Source of the DNA: Petrotoga mexicana DSM 14811
GTDB taxonomy: Bacteria > Thermotogota > Thermotogae > Petrotogales > Petrotogaceae
Length of the DNA: 64,000 nucleotides
Assembly (NCBI RefSeq): GCF_002895565.1
Contig: NZ_AZRN01000006.1
Coordinates: 1-64,000 of the forward strand
Direction: 5' to 3'
Shown here: piece after piece, positions 45,049-54,058 of the stretch
Position numbering within the stretch: position 1 is the stretch's first letter
How the letters are laid out: the number at the start of each line of letters is the position of its first letter
Made by a program: the position numbers and the translations under genes
Notes under the pieces: model-generated
Databases searched by the model: none
What the model saw: the letters and a program-made list of their open reading frames with translations, nothing else
Told to the model about the DNA's origin: nothing

Positions 45049-45537
45049 TTACAACCCCCGATCATCGATTTTAAAAAAACTATGGTTACTAATAAAATAA
45101 TTCCCAGGTCCTAAGAATTCTATATTACTAAGTGTGATCAAGAAATCGTTAATTTTTGGTAATTCAAGATATTCAATTCTTATGTTATTATAACAAAGTA
45201 TTTCTTTATTTTGAAAATTTATTTCCCTAATTGACGTATTACAACAAATACTCTTGATAAAATTGAGTTCTTCTTTTTTTATTTTATCTTTCGAAAAAAT
45301 TACTTTAATGAATTTTGGTTGTGGATAATCGCTAACAAATGTTATTTTATCATAAATATCAAAATAAAAATATCTATTATTTATTTCTATGTAATAAATA
45401 CTTTTCTCAATTTCTATTTTATCTTTATAAACAAAAAGTTCTTCTTGAGTTTCATCAAAAAAAGGGCTGAGATGGTAAAAACAAATTATTAAAAGTAGAA
45501 GGTAAAAAAAGTTTAAAGTTAACTTTTTCCATTGCAC
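45049..45537 (-). CDS. Short FtsQ/DivIB-like bitopic protein (candidate)
   Basis: 162 residues. Short cytoplasmic start, one membrane helix (about 8-24, LNFFYLLLLIICFYHLSPFF) and about 135 residues outside. The order gyrB, this gene, ftsA, ftsZ puts it exactly where ftsQ is expected. FtsQ has a POTRA domain of about 70 residues and then a beta domain; here the exterior part could fit a POTRA plus little more (YPQPKFIKVIFSKDKIKKEE, later FLGPGNYFIS). No clear sequence motif is visible, so this is a positional call. GTG start overlapping the gyrB stop by one base, with weak ribosome site. Confidence 0.5.
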   Translation of the reverse strand: MQWKKLTLNFFYLLLLIICFYHLSPFFDETQEELFVYKDKIEIEKSIYYIEINNRYFYFDIYDKITFVSDYPQPKFIKVIFSKDKIKKEELNFIKSICCNTSIREINFQNKEILCYNNIRIEYLELPKINDFLITLSNIEFLGPGNYFISNHSFFKIDDRGL

Positions 45538-47462
45538 TAAATATCGAGCTCTTTCACCTTATTAGCATTAGATTCAATAAACTCTCTTCTAACCGAAGGA
45601 TCATATCCCATGAGTATTTCTATCATCTCTTCTGCCATTTCTAAATCTTCCATCTTTATTTTCACAAGTTTTCTAGTTTCTCTATCCATAGTGGTTTCTC
45701 TCAATTGGTCAGGATTCATTTCTCCTAACCCCTTATATCTTTGTAGCCTCCATTTTTTATCCCCATACTTTTTCTTCAATTCTTCAAGTTCGTCGTCAGA
45801 ATAAAGATAAAAATGTTGTTTTCCAACTTCAAATCTATACAAAGGTGGTTGAGCAATGTATACATATCCTTCTTCTATTAAAGAACGCATATATTTGTGA
45901 AAAAGCGTCAATACTAAAGTTCTAATATGCGCACCATCAACATCTGCATCAGTCATGATAATGATTTTACCATATCTCAATTTGGATAGATTAAACTCGT
46001 CTCCTATACCAGTTCCCAATGCTGTGAAAATATTCGAAACCTGTTCATTTTTTAAAAGTTTTAAAAAGTCAGTTTTCTCTGCATTTAGAATTTTTCCTCT
46101 TAAAGGTAAAATTGCCTGGTACATCCTGTCTCTAGCTTGTTTTGCATTTCCCCCCGCAGAATCTCCTTCAACTATAAAAAGTTCTGATTCGTTTAAATCC
46201 CTCGACGTACAATCTGCCAATTTACCTGGTAAAGTTGTATTTTCGAATATTGTTTTTCTTTTAATGCTATCTCTGGCTCTTTTAGCCGCCAGTCTTTTTT
46301 TGTAGGCTAAAAACATTCTTTCAAAAATGTTTTTTGCTTCTTTTATATTTGCATCAAAATATAAAGATAATTTTTCTGTAGTTATTTGATTTACTGCTTC
46401 TCTAGCAACTTTAGATCCCAATCTTCCCTTTGTTTGACCTTCGAAAACAGGATTGGGCATTTTTATATGTATTATGGCTAATAATCCTTCTCTCACATCT
46501 TCTCCACTAAAATTCTCGTCTTTTTCCTTTAAAACGTTGTACTTTCTTGCATATTCATTTGATAATCTTGTTAGAGCCTGTTTAAATCCAGATTCATGTT
46601 CTCCTCCATCGATAGTTCTAATGTTGTTCACAAAAGAAATAACATTGCTTTCTTCAGAATCGGTATATACAAAAGCTATTTCCACTTGAATTTCAGACTC
46701 CACTTTACTATATTGATATGATCCATACATATAAACCGGCTCGGAAATAGAATTCATTTTCCGCCGTTTCAAGATGTAATTTATAAATTCATTTAACCCA
46801 CCTTGAAAATGAAATTCTTGCCTATAATCTCTTTTTCTATCTTCAAAGATAACTTTCAAGTTAGGATTTAAAAAGGCTATTTCTTTCAACCTATTCTCTA
46901 TTAATCGTGATTCAACTGTGATATCTCCATCATCGAATATTTCTTTATCAGGGAGAAATTTCACAACAGTACCAGTCTTGTCTGTTTCGCCTATAACAAT
47001 TACATCTGTTTGAGGAACGCCTTTTGCATACTTTTGATAGTATATTTTTCCGTCTCTGTAGACCTTTACCTCCATATATTCGGAAAGAGCGTTAACAACC
47101 GATGCTCCTACTCCATGAAGCCCTCCACTAACCTTATAGGCTTTCTTATCGAACTTTCCACCCGCATGAAGCGAAGTCATAACTAACTCCAATGTATTTT
47201 TGTTTTCAGTTGGGTGTATATCTACAGGTATACCTCTTCCATTATCCTCAACTTCAATAGAATCATCCTCATTCAAAGTAACTCGGATTGTATCACAAAA
47301 GCCATTAACATGCTCATCTATGGCGTTATCAATTATTTCATAAACCATATGGTTTAATCCGGTTTTACCCGTTGATCCAATGTACATTCCAGGTCTTAAC
47401 CTAACAGGTTCTAGTCCTTTTAAGACTTTTATATCGTTTCCAGAATATGTTTTTTCTACCAT
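45537..47462 (-). CDS. gyrB: DNA gyrase subunit B
   Basis: 641 residues. GHKL ATPase domain with GMYIGSTG, EIIDNAIDEHVNGFCD and GLHGVGASVVNALS; transducer QTKGRLGS; TOPRIM with EGDSAGGNAKQARDR and ITDADVDGAHIRTLVL. Length fits the short GyrB type without the gammaproteobacterial insert. ATG start with GGAGGTG upstream. gyrA is not in the window. Confidence 0.97.
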   Translation of the reverse strand: MVEKTYSGNDIKVLKGLEPVRLRPGMYIGSTGKTGLNHMVYEIIDNAIDEHVNGFCDTIRVTLNEDDSIEVEDNGRGIPVDIHPTENKNTLELVMTSLHAGGKFDKKAYKVSGGLHGVGASVVNALSEYMEVKVYRDGKIYYQKYAKGVPQTDVIVIGETDKTGTVVKFLPDKEIFDDGDITVESRLIENRLKEIAFLNPNLKVIFEDRKRDYRQEFHFQGGLNEFINYILKRRKMNSISEPVYMYGSYQYSKVESEIQVEIAFVYTDSEESNVISFVNNIRTIDGGEHESGFKQALTRLSNEYARKYNVLKEKDENFSGEDVREGLLAIIHIKMPNPVFEGQTKGRLGSKVAREAVNQITTEKLSLYFDANIKEAKNIFERMFLAYKKRLAAKRARDSIKRKTIFENTTLPGKLADCTSRDLNESELFIVEGDSAGGNAKQARDRMYQAILPLRGKILNAEKTDFLKLLKNEQVSNIFTALGTGIGDEFNLSKLRYGKIIIMTDADVDGAHIRTLVLTLFHKYMRSLIEEGYVYIAQPPLYRFEVGKQHFYLYSDDELEELKKKYGDKKWRLQRYKGLGEMNPDQLRETTMDRETRKLVKIKMEDLEMAEEMIEILMGYDPSVRREFIESNANKVKELDI

Positions 47463-47485
47463 TTAAACACCTCCACAAGAGTTCC

Positions 47486-47776
47486 TCAAGAAACAATTCT
47501 AATTCTATTTATCGTTTCATTTTCTAGAATAGAATTTAATGCGTTCAACAATATTTTTTCCCTAAAAAGTATTTCCTGTTTAACATAATTGTTTTCACAG
47601 GCTATTTCCACTACCTTCTCTTTTAAGAGATAATTTTTAACTGTTACATGTTTTGATAAATTCTCAGGCATATACTTAGGTAATTCTTCTCTTAATTTTT
47701 TTATTATATATATTTTTTTGTAGACCAAATTTTTTTTAGAAAGTTGTTTTAAAACTCCTTCAAACTTTTCCTCCAT
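47486..47776 (-). CDS. DciA-like (DUF721) protein
   Basis: 96 residues. The KH-like core VVEIACENNYVKQEILFREKILLNALNSIL matches DUF721/DciA, the ancestral helicase-loading factor that recruits DnaB at the origin in bacteria lacking DnaC/DnaI. Position immediately upstream of gyrB in transcription order fits a replication cluster (recF/dciA/gyrB in many genomes). Similarity is short, so confidence is moderate. Confidence 0.7.
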   Translation of the reverse strand: MEEKFEGVLKQLSKKNLVYKKIYIIKKLREELPKYMPENLSKHVTVKNYLLKEKVVEIACENNYVKQEILFREKILLNALNSILENETINRIRIVS

Positions 47777-47806
47777 TTAGACCATCTTAGTAATATACTG
47801 TTTCCC

Positions 47807-48622
47807 TTAATCTTCTATTTTTTCTGTAATGAAATCTTTCCAATTATCGAGAATAGCTTCCGTTACAACACCAGGCACCGTAAAAGTAAAATCAGGAAAA
47901 ATTCTTCTAACAGGTACAACACCTCTTGAAGTGTGGGTAAGAAATACTTCCTCAGCAGATAAAAGTTCCCATACTTGAACATTTGCTTTCTCTTCAACTT
48001 CTAAAGATAAATCATTTGCTAATTCAAGGACATCTTCTCTGGTTATCCCCGGTAATATTCCTGATGAAATATGAGGTGTCAACAAAACGCCACCACTGAC
48101 GTAAAAAATATTAGAATAGGTGCCTTCGGTAACATTACCGAACTCATTCAAAACGATGGAATCATAATAATAATCATATTTTTTATGGATGTATTTGATC
48201 GATCCATTTAAAGGTGTTTTTACATAATAAGGAATAATAGGAGAAGAAGTTTTTCTTTCTCTAGCTATATTTACTACCACGCCTTCTTCAATTAAATCTA
48301 CATCCTCTTTTAATTCTTCAACAAAGCAATAAAATGTTTTATATTTAGAAGTGAAAGGAGTTACATATATTTTAAATCTGAATTCTTCATAATTATGAAT
48401 CTTTTTTGCCTGATTTAAAATTATTTTTATCTTTTCCAGAGGTGGTATTTCAAGTGCCATAAAATCAGCAGATCGTTTCAACCTGTCATAATGCCTTTTT
48501 AAATTGTAAGGAATACCTGAATAAGTTCTGAGTACATCATAAATGGAATAACCATTCACGAATCCTTCATCATCTCCACTAACCAAGGGAAATTCTACCC
48601 ACTCTTTACCATTATAAAACAT
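47807..48622 (-). CDS. Class IV PLP aminotransferase (branched-chain aminotransferase or aminodeoxychorismate lyase type)
   Basis: 271 residues. Fold type IV PLP family: GFVNGYSIYDVLRTYSGIPYNLKRHYDRL at the N-terminus; catalytic Lys near TPLNGSIKYIHKKYDYYYD; VLNEFGNVTEGTYSNIFYV and GILPGITREDVLELA are phosphate/cofactor motifs. Substrate (branched-chain amino acids, D-alanine or aminodeoxychorismate) is not resolved by eye. The Lys context differs from the usual T(L/S)K. Start overlaps the mtaB end by 11 bases. Confidence 0.85.
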   Translation of the reverse strand: MFYNGKEWVEFPLVSGDDEGFVNGYSIYDVLRTYSGIPYNLKRHYDRLKRSADFMALEIPPLEKIKIILNQAKKIHNYEEFRFKIYVTPFTSKYKTFYCFVEELKEDVDLIEEGVVVNIARERKTSSPIIPYYVKTPLNGSIKYIHKKYDYYYDSIVLNEFGNVTEGTYSNIFYVSGGVLLTPHISSGILPGITREDVLELANDLSLEVEEKANVQVWELLSAEEVFLTHTSRGVVPVRRIFPDFTFTVPGVVTEAILDNWKDFITEKIED

Positions 48623-49916
48623 TCGATACCACCCCTTTATTTTCTTTAGACAAAGAAGATATCATTGTATTAAAAAACTGACCTTTTTCAATTTTTTTCT
48701 CATGAAATTGAACATTATGGGGAATATAATATTCATCGTATCCAAAAAAAACATCTTTTAAGCGATTTTCTGTCAATACCTTAACTTTAGACCCTATGAT
48801 ACCATTAAGGTAATTTTCTCTTGAGAGATCGGCAATTTTATTCATTTGTGAAAGTCTGGCCTTTTTCTCATTTCCAGGTATCTGATTTTTCATCTTAGCA
48901 GCTACAGTCCCTTCACGTGGTGAATACCTAAAACTATGGACTTTCAAAAGCTTAAGTTCTTCAATTGAATCAAACATGATACCTAAATCTTTCTCATCTT
49001 CACCTGGAAAACCAACTATGAGATCACAGGTAATAGAAAATTTTGAGTCGTATTTTCTTAAGTTTTCAATGGCTGTATAAATCATTTTTCTATTATACTT
49101 TCTATTCATTGTTTCTAAAATTTTATCGGAAAAATGTTGAATCGAAAGATGTACGTGTCTTTCAAATATTGGATAAGCGTTCAATATGGCAGACAAATTA
49201 TCGGTTATTATTTCAGGATATAGAGATGTTATTCTTATTCTAATTTCTTTATCAGCAAAACGCTTCCCAATTTGATTTAATAGTTCTTCCAAGGTTTCTG
49301 AATTGTCCACTCCATAATATCCCAAATTTGTTCCGGTAAGCACTATTTCTTTATAACCTTTTTCTATGAATTTTTCTATACTTTTAATAACTTCTTCTTT
49401 TGGTAAACTGACTATTTTTAATCCTCTCAAAAATCTTATTTTACAGAATGTGCAGGAGTTAATACATCCTTCCTCTATGGGTAAAAAAACCCTTGTTCGG
49501 TTATCGTACGGTTCGTTGGGAACTAATATGTCATATTTTTCATTATGGAGCCAAAAATGCTTATCTGAGTATATACCTTCTTCGTACAAAAAACGGTCTA
49601 TTTGTTTTTTTTCAAAATTACCTAAGACCACATCGGCACCTAATTTATTTAATTCTTCGGGATCAGAAATAGAATAACAACCTGTTGCTATAATCTTTGA
49701 ATTCCCATTTAATTTTTTTAATCTCCTAATTGTTTGTCTAATCTTCCTTTCAGCCTCTGAAGTAACAGCACAAGTGTTTAAAACGTATATATCACTTTCA
49801 CCCATTTTTTCTTCAAATACAATATCAAAATGAGGAGATAATTTCTCGGCCATCGCCTGACTTTCGGCTTGGTTCATTTTACATCCAAAAGTAATAAAAG
49901 AAACTTTACGCTTCAT
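48612..49916 (-). CDS. mtaB: tRNA t6A37 methylthiotransferase MtaB-like
   Basis: 434 residues. UPF0004 domain with three cluster cysteines (C12 in FGCKMNQAES, C49 in LNTCAVT, C80 in TGCY), radical SAM cluster C151-x3-C155-x2-C158 (GCINSCTFC), and C-terminal TRAM-like region. FGCKxNQxES is the MtaB hallmark versus MiaB. Adds methylthio to t6A at position 37. Start overlaps the CBS gene by 11 bases. Confidence 0.93.
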   Translation of the reverse strand: MKRKVSFITFGCKMNQAESQAMAEKLSPHFDIVFEEKMGESDIYVLNTCAVTSEAERKIRQTIRRLKKLNGNSKIIATGCYSISDPEELNKLGADVVLGNFEKKQIDRFLYEEGIYSDKHFWLHNEKYDILVPNEPYDNRTRVFLPIEEGCINSCTFCKIRFLRGLKIVSLPKEEVIKSIEKFIEKGYKEIVLTGTNLGYYGVDNSETLEELLNQIGKRFADKEIRIRITSLYPEIITDNLSAILNAYPIFERHVHLSIQHFSDKILETMNRKYNRKMIYTAIENLRKYDSKFSITCDLIVGFPGEDEKDLGIMFDSIEELKLLKVHSFRYSPREGTVAAKMKNQIPGNEKKARLSQMNKIADLSRENYLNGIIGSKVKVLTENRLKDVFFGYDEYYIPHNVQFHEKKIEKGQFFNTMISSLSKENKGVVSNVL

Positions 49917-50364
49917 ATTCTATTTCACCGCTCAATGTTCTACTAAGTAAACCTATTCTCCTAATAACCCCTACCAATCTTTCATTATCATCAACGACAG
50001 GCAAAACCTTTAACTTATTTTTTATAATTACATCTGCCACATGCAAAACCGTATCATCAAAGTAAACCTTAAATGGCTTTTTTATCATAAAATCAGATAC
50101 TGGACGATCCAATATTTTTTTCAATCCATTAAAAAATTGATGGCTATCCGGTATAAAAGAAGTAGTTTCCATGAGCTTCAAATACCCCGGAAGTGAGGCA
50201 TCAATGATACCGCTTTCGCTTAAATACCCTACCAGTCTAAAATCACTTGTAACTATGGGAAGTGCAGATAAATTATGCCTTCGACATACAGTAATAAAAC
50301 GCTCTACTTTCTCATCTTCCATTAAAGATGTTAGATCTCTCTCCATTATTTCTTTAGCTTTCAA
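49906..50364 (-). CDS. Two-CBS-domain protein
   Basis: About 152 residues. Two CBS motifs: AKEIMERDLTSLMEDEKVERF with LPIVTSDFRLVGYLSESG, and VSDFMIKKPFKVYFDDTVLHVADVII with VLPVVDDNERLVGVIRRIG. Probably binds an adenine nucleotide. The start TTG at 50364 has AGAGGTG six bases upstream; an in-frame GTG at 50373 is inside that site. Target unknown. Confidence 0.9.
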   Translation of the reverse strand: MKAKEIMERDLTSLMEDEKVERFITVCRRHNLSALPIVTSDFRLVGYLSESGIIDASLPGYLKLMETTSFIPDSHQFFNGLKKILDRPVSDFMIKKPFKVYFDDTVLHVADVIIKNKLKVLPVVDDNERLVGVIRRIGLLSRTLSGEIEYEA

Positions 50365-50380
50365 GGTAAACACCTCTTTG

Positions 50381-51343
50381 TTATTCTAATCTTTCAATGG
50401 AAAACCTATTTAAACTTCTTTTTATATCTTCTAAAGTTCCTATCTTTTTTTCTATATAATCCGTTTTGGAAATGGCACTAGCCATACCGAATTTTGCAGC
50501 TTCAAAATAATTGAAATTATAATTTATTATGTAGTATAATATTCCCGACATAAATGCATCCCCCGCCCCAAAAAGATGTGACTTCTCAATTTTTTCCTCC
50601 GGATTAAAAAGCCACACACCCTCATTAGTTGTTATTACGTCACCGAAAATCTGATAACTCATAACAACTAATCTGGCACCATTTTCTATAATTTTTTTTG
50701 AAGCATCAATAAAATCATCAATACTTTCCAGAGTTTTTCCAAAAATTTCTGTTTTTCTTCTAAAGTCTGGTCTTACAACGGTAGGACAATTATTTAAAAT
50801 AGCTTCTTCAAAACAAGGGCCAAATGATTCCATGTAAGTAGTTTTTCCTCTTTTCTTAGCTTCCAACATCAAATCGGAATAAACACTACTTTTCAAACCT
50901 GGAGGAACACTCCCAGACACTACGACATGTTCCACTAATGAAAGAGAATTTTTGTATCTCCTCAAAAAATGATCGTAATCCTCATTGTTAATAAAAGGAC
51001 CTTTACTGTTTATCAATGTTATTACTTCTTTTAAGGGATCTATTATTTCAATATTTTCTCTACTTTCTTCGTCTGAATAAACAAAATTCATTGTTATATT
51101 ATCATACGCTGAAAGTTTGCTCTGAATAACGTTACCTATGTATCCCCCCAAAAAACCTGTTACTATCGATTTTATTTGTAAATTAGATAGCATTATTGAA
51201 ACGTTAATACCTTTACCTCCTGGTTCCATTTTGGAATTTGAAGGATTTTCTATTCTATACATATTCCCTACTTCAAAATTATCAATTATAACTTCTCTAT
51301 CCAACGAAGGATTTAAAGTGACTGATAAAAAATCGTACTCCAT
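50381..51343 (-). CDS. PfkB-family sugar kinase, 1-phosphofructokinase-like
   Basis: 320 residues. SVTLNPSLDREVIIDNFEVGN and PGGKGINVSIMLSNL at the N-terminus and HLFGAGDAFMSGILYYI at the C-terminus are those of the FruK/LacC branch. Lacks an adjacent PTS gene, so it may act on tagatose-6-phosphate or fructose-1-phosphate from another route. First gene of the long minus-strand block; ATG start with AGGAGG upstream. Confidence 0.85.
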   Translation of the reverse strand: MEYDFLSVTLNPSLDREVIIDNFEVGNMYRIENPSNSKMEPGGKGINVSIMLSNLQIKSIVTGFLGGYIGNVIQSKLSAYDNITMNFVYSDEESRENIEIIDPLKEVITLINSKGPFINNEDYDHFLRRYKNSLSLVEHVVVSGSVPPGLKSSVYSDLMLEAKKRGKTTYMESFGPCFEEAILNNCPTVVRPDFRRKTEIFGKTLESIDDFIDASKKIIENGARLVVMSYQIFGDVITTNEGVWLFNPEEKIEKSHLFGAGDAFMSGILYYIINYNFNYFEAAKFGMASAISKTDYIEKKIGTLEDIKRSLNRFSIERLE

Positions 51344-51530
51344 CGATTTCCTCCTAATACCAATATTATTTTATTAGTTATAGAAATTCAAAACTTGCTT
51401 TTGACGACCTTCCTTCCCACACATCGTTTCTAGAAAAGGAGTATGTACGATAATTCTCTATTTTATTTAAATAATTTCTTCTTTTCTATATTATATCATA
51501 ACAAACCTAAGTATAATTAACTGAAAAATT

Positions 51531-51561
51531 AAAATAACGGGTACAAAAGACCCGTTATTTT
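51531..51561 (-). terminator. Terminator after the radical SAM gene
   Basis: Perfect 12-bp stem AAAATAACGGGT/ACCCGTTATTTT with a 7-base loop, followed by a T-run on the minus strand. The remaining 190 bases up to fruK hold only a weak minus-strand TATAAT at 51490-51495. Confidence 0.85.
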
Positions 51562-51589
51562 AAAAGATAGTATTATAATCAAAGGATTA

Positions 51590-53038
51590 CTATTCAGCTT
51601 TTTTGTCCAATGCTAATTTTTCTTCATTTTCTGAGTACCTTCTCATCCTTACTTTGTAGTTATATACTCCTCTTTTTGAAGGATATTTTTCAGCATAGCC
51701 TTCTTCGTACCAAAGTTTATCGGCATATTTTTTCCATTCTTCGGCAAGTTGGTCTAATTCAGGCGCTAATTCATTCACAGTCCGCTCACTGCCTGGATGC
51801 TGTGGAATAGCGTTGAACTTCTTTACCATTGCCCTGAATACCTTGGGATTATCTATTATGGGACATGGTCTAAACAAATTATTGGAATAGGGGATAGTTC
51901 TCTTATAAGCCTCAAAAAATGGTGATTTTAAAATATCTACAATTCGTTTTTCCCTTATATTATCCACGGCAAACTGTTGGAAGACACATGGTTCAGCATA
52001 ACCTTTGGCGTTTATATGTAAATACTTAGCTCCCGCTGCTAAACAACCGTTAGTTAAGAAACCATGATTCCAGAAATCGGCAACAAATGCAAACTTTCCA
52101 CCTAACCTTAACTCTTCCAATTTGTAGAATCTTTCGTACCTTTGTTCTGCAGTAGGTACTAAATCCATCGAAGCATCCGCTCCTACGGGCATAAATTGGA
52201 AAACCCATGCATAACTCACATTGTTTTCTTTTAAATAATTCCAAAAATCATCACTCATTATAACATCGTGATTCTTTCTTGTTGCGGTGACGGAGGCTCC
52301 ATATATAACCCCATTTTCACTTAAGAGCTTCCAAGCGTTTTGAATTTTTTCAAAAACACCCTTACCTCTTCTCCAATCGGTGTCAGCTTCATATCCTTCA
52401 ACTGATATAGCTAATGTAGCGTTACCCAATTCTGCCAACTTTTTAGCGTTTTCTTCATTAATTAAGGTTCCATTCGTATAAATTAAAAAGTAAGAATCAC
52501 TGAACTCTTCTAGTACATCGAATAGATAAGGATACACAAATGGCTCTCCACCCGTTATAATGAAGAAATAGATACCTAAGTCATTGAATTGTCGAATTAC
52601 ATCAAAAATTTCTTCTTTGGAAAGCATATACTTGTGACCATACATAGCAGCATAACAACCCACACATCTAAGGTTACATGCATATGTTGGAGAAAGTACA
52701 GCTAATTTTGGAAGGACGATCCCATATTCATGCATCTTTTCTTGTCTTGTTTTTTCACCAACAGCAAATTCGTTGATGATTAGATTGTTTATTATTTTTT
52801 CAACAACTTTGGGATTAGATTTCTTGAACAAATCAGCCCAATTCACCAACATCGGATCATGGTTTTCCGCCCCTGTTGCTAATTTTCTAAGTCCACTTCT
52901 CGCAGGTTCTTTAGAGAATTTCGATAATGTCCATAACAATTTCCCAAGTTGATCCACATCAGAATGTCTTACAACGTTGGTTATTAATTTAGAACTTTGT
53001 TTAAGTAACATGTTTTTCATTGAGTCCATAACTGCCAT
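51590..53038 (-). CDS. Radical SAM protein with SPASM-like C-terminal cysteines
   Basis: About 482 residues. Cluster site C121-x3-C125-x2-C128 in YACNLRCVGCY, FFIITGGEPFVYP, and additional cysteines downstream (GCLAAGAKYLHINAKGYAEPCVF, PCPIID), suggesting an auxiliary cluster. An extra N-terminal helical region of about 105 residues precedes the core. Start ATG 53038 with GGAGGTG upstream; an in-frame GTG at 53047 overlaps it. Directly follows the TetR gene (12 bases), so it is the regulated target. Substrate unknown; heme-like/AhbD-type or peptide modifying enzymes are possible. Confidence 0.85.
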   Translation of the reverse strand: MAVMDSMKNMLLKQSSKLITNVVRHSDVDQLGKLLWTLSKFSKEPARSGLRKLATGAENHDPMLVNWADLFKKSNPKVVEKIINNLIINEFAVGEKTRQEKMHEYGIVLPKLAVLSPTYACNLRCVGCYAAMYGHKYMLSKEEIFDVIRQFNDLGIYFFIITGGEPFVYPYLFDVLEEFSDSYFLIYTNGTLINEENAKKLAELGNATLAISVEGYEADTDWRRGKGVFEKIQNAWKLLSENGVIYGASVTATRKNHDVIMSDDFWNYLKENNVSYAWVFQFMPVGADASMDLVPTAEQRYERFYKLEELRLGGKFAFVADFWNHGFLTNGCLAAGAKYLHINAKGYAEPCVFQQFAVDNIREKRIVDILKSPFFEAYKRTIPYSNNLFRPCPIIDNPKVFRAMVKKFNAIPQHPGSERTVNELAPELDQLAEEWKKYADKLWYEEGYAEKYPSKRGVYNYKVRMRRYSENEEKLALDKKAE

Positions 53039-53050
53039 ACCGGACACCTC

Positions 53051-53623
53051 CTAATTTTTGTTGTCTTCTGTAAGACTTAAAATCATTTTTTTGAAATTAT
53101 CCTTTATCTCATCATCAGAGAATTCTACGCCTACGGCTCTATATATAACTAACCCATCAAACATCGCTTGTAACATAAATGCTTTAGTTTTCGAATTAAA
53201 TAACTTTTCAAATTTGCCGAGGATCTTTCCGTAATTTTCTTTGAATGTTTGAGTTAAAATTTTCATCATACTTTGATCATGTGTAGAATTCATCAAAATT
53301 TCAAACAACCGCATTAATTCTTTTGAAGGAAAAGTACTTAAAATTTTTGAATAAAGATTTGCATAAAAATCAGCACTTGCCTCCACACAATCCTGAGAAA
53401 GCACGGATTCGTTTTCTTCAAAAAAATTTTGGACTTTTTCTAACAGCGCACTAAAAGCAGAAACAATTAGCGAATTTTTATTTTTGAAATAGTTATATAT
53501 AGAACCTTTAGACAAATTACACGAAAGAGCAACATCTTCCATCGTTAGATTTGTCAAACCTTTTTCGCTTATTAATTCTAAAGTTTTTTCTGCTATGTAT
53601 TTTTTGCGTTCTTGTTTATCCAA
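53051..53623 (-). CDS. TetR-family transcriptional regulator
   Basis: About 190 residues. N-terminal HTH: YIAEKTLELISEKGLTNLTM, VALSCNLSKGSIYNYFKNKNSLI. The ligand domain is unspecific helical. Start probably TTG at 53623 after GGGGTAAAG; GTG at 53653 is further upstream. Autoregulation is likely: a perfect palindrome overlaps its promoter. Confidence 0.9.
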   Translation of the reverse strand: MDKQERKKYIAEKTLELISEKGLTNLTMEDVALSCNLSKGSIYNYFKNKNSLIVSAFSALLEKVQNFFEENESVLSQDCVEASADFYANLYSKILSTFPSKELMRLFEILMNSTHDQSMMKILTQTFKENYGKILGKFEKLFNSKTKAFMLQAMFDGLVIYRAVGVEFSDDEIKDNFKKMILSLTEDNKN

Positions 53624-53663
53624 AACCTTTACCCCTGTGTTAATTTGGATCACCTCTTTTTCC

Positions 53664-53716
53664 TGACTGACTGGTCAGTCAGTTAGATTATAAACTATTG
53701 TGAAAAATAATTCAAA
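53664..53716 (-). promoter_or_regulatory. Promoter and palindromic operator of the tetR-radical SAM operon
   Basis: Minus strand: TTGAAT (53711-53716), 17-bp spacer, TATAAT (53688-53693), then a perfect inverted repeat CTGACTGAC-N2-GTCAGTCAG (53664-53683), placed to cover the transcription start. A 9-bp arm with 2-bp centre is typical of TetR sites. Confidence 0.8.
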
Positions 53717-53836
53717 TATGATTAAATTTATCCGATTTATTACCGTACGTTTTATAATAAGATATAATACTCTATTTATAATAGATAGACAGCAAATATA
53801 TTAAACAGAACCAAAATCGTATTTTTTTAATTTAAT

Positions 53837-53944
53837 ATTTTCAGAAAAGACATTTTATTTACATATTGTTGCTGAAAATGTTACTCTTTTATGCTCTTTT
53901 CAAGTTGTCAGGAGCCTCCCTTTGCTTCGCTACCTATCTTTTTT
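53837..53944 (+). other. Intergenic inverted repeats and a terminator-like hairpin
   Basis: The 435-base gap between tetR and thiI holds an 8-bp inverted repeat ATTTTCAG/CTGAAAAT (53837-53844, 53872-53879). It also holds a hairpin AGGAGC ... GCT(A)CCT (53910-53935) with a C-rich loop and T6 (53939-53944). No gene on this strand precedes the hairpin. A possible promoter TTACCG-17-TATAAT ends near 53760, so a short transcript is conceivable but weakly supported. Confidence 0.3.
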
Positions 53945-54004
53945 AAAATCTTTTTTATTTTTAAAGTGTCTTACTAAAAAAATATAGCTCTAAAATCCCA
54001 GTTA

Positions 54005-54013
54005 TGTTATAAT
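54005..54013 (+). promoter_or_regulatory. Extended -10 promoter for thiI
   Basis: TGTTATAAT (TATAAT at 54008-54013), 45 bases before the thiI ATG. Confidence 0.5.
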
Positions 54014-54058
54014 TTAAATGTAGAAAATATTTTTTATAAATTCTAAGGTGGGAAATGA

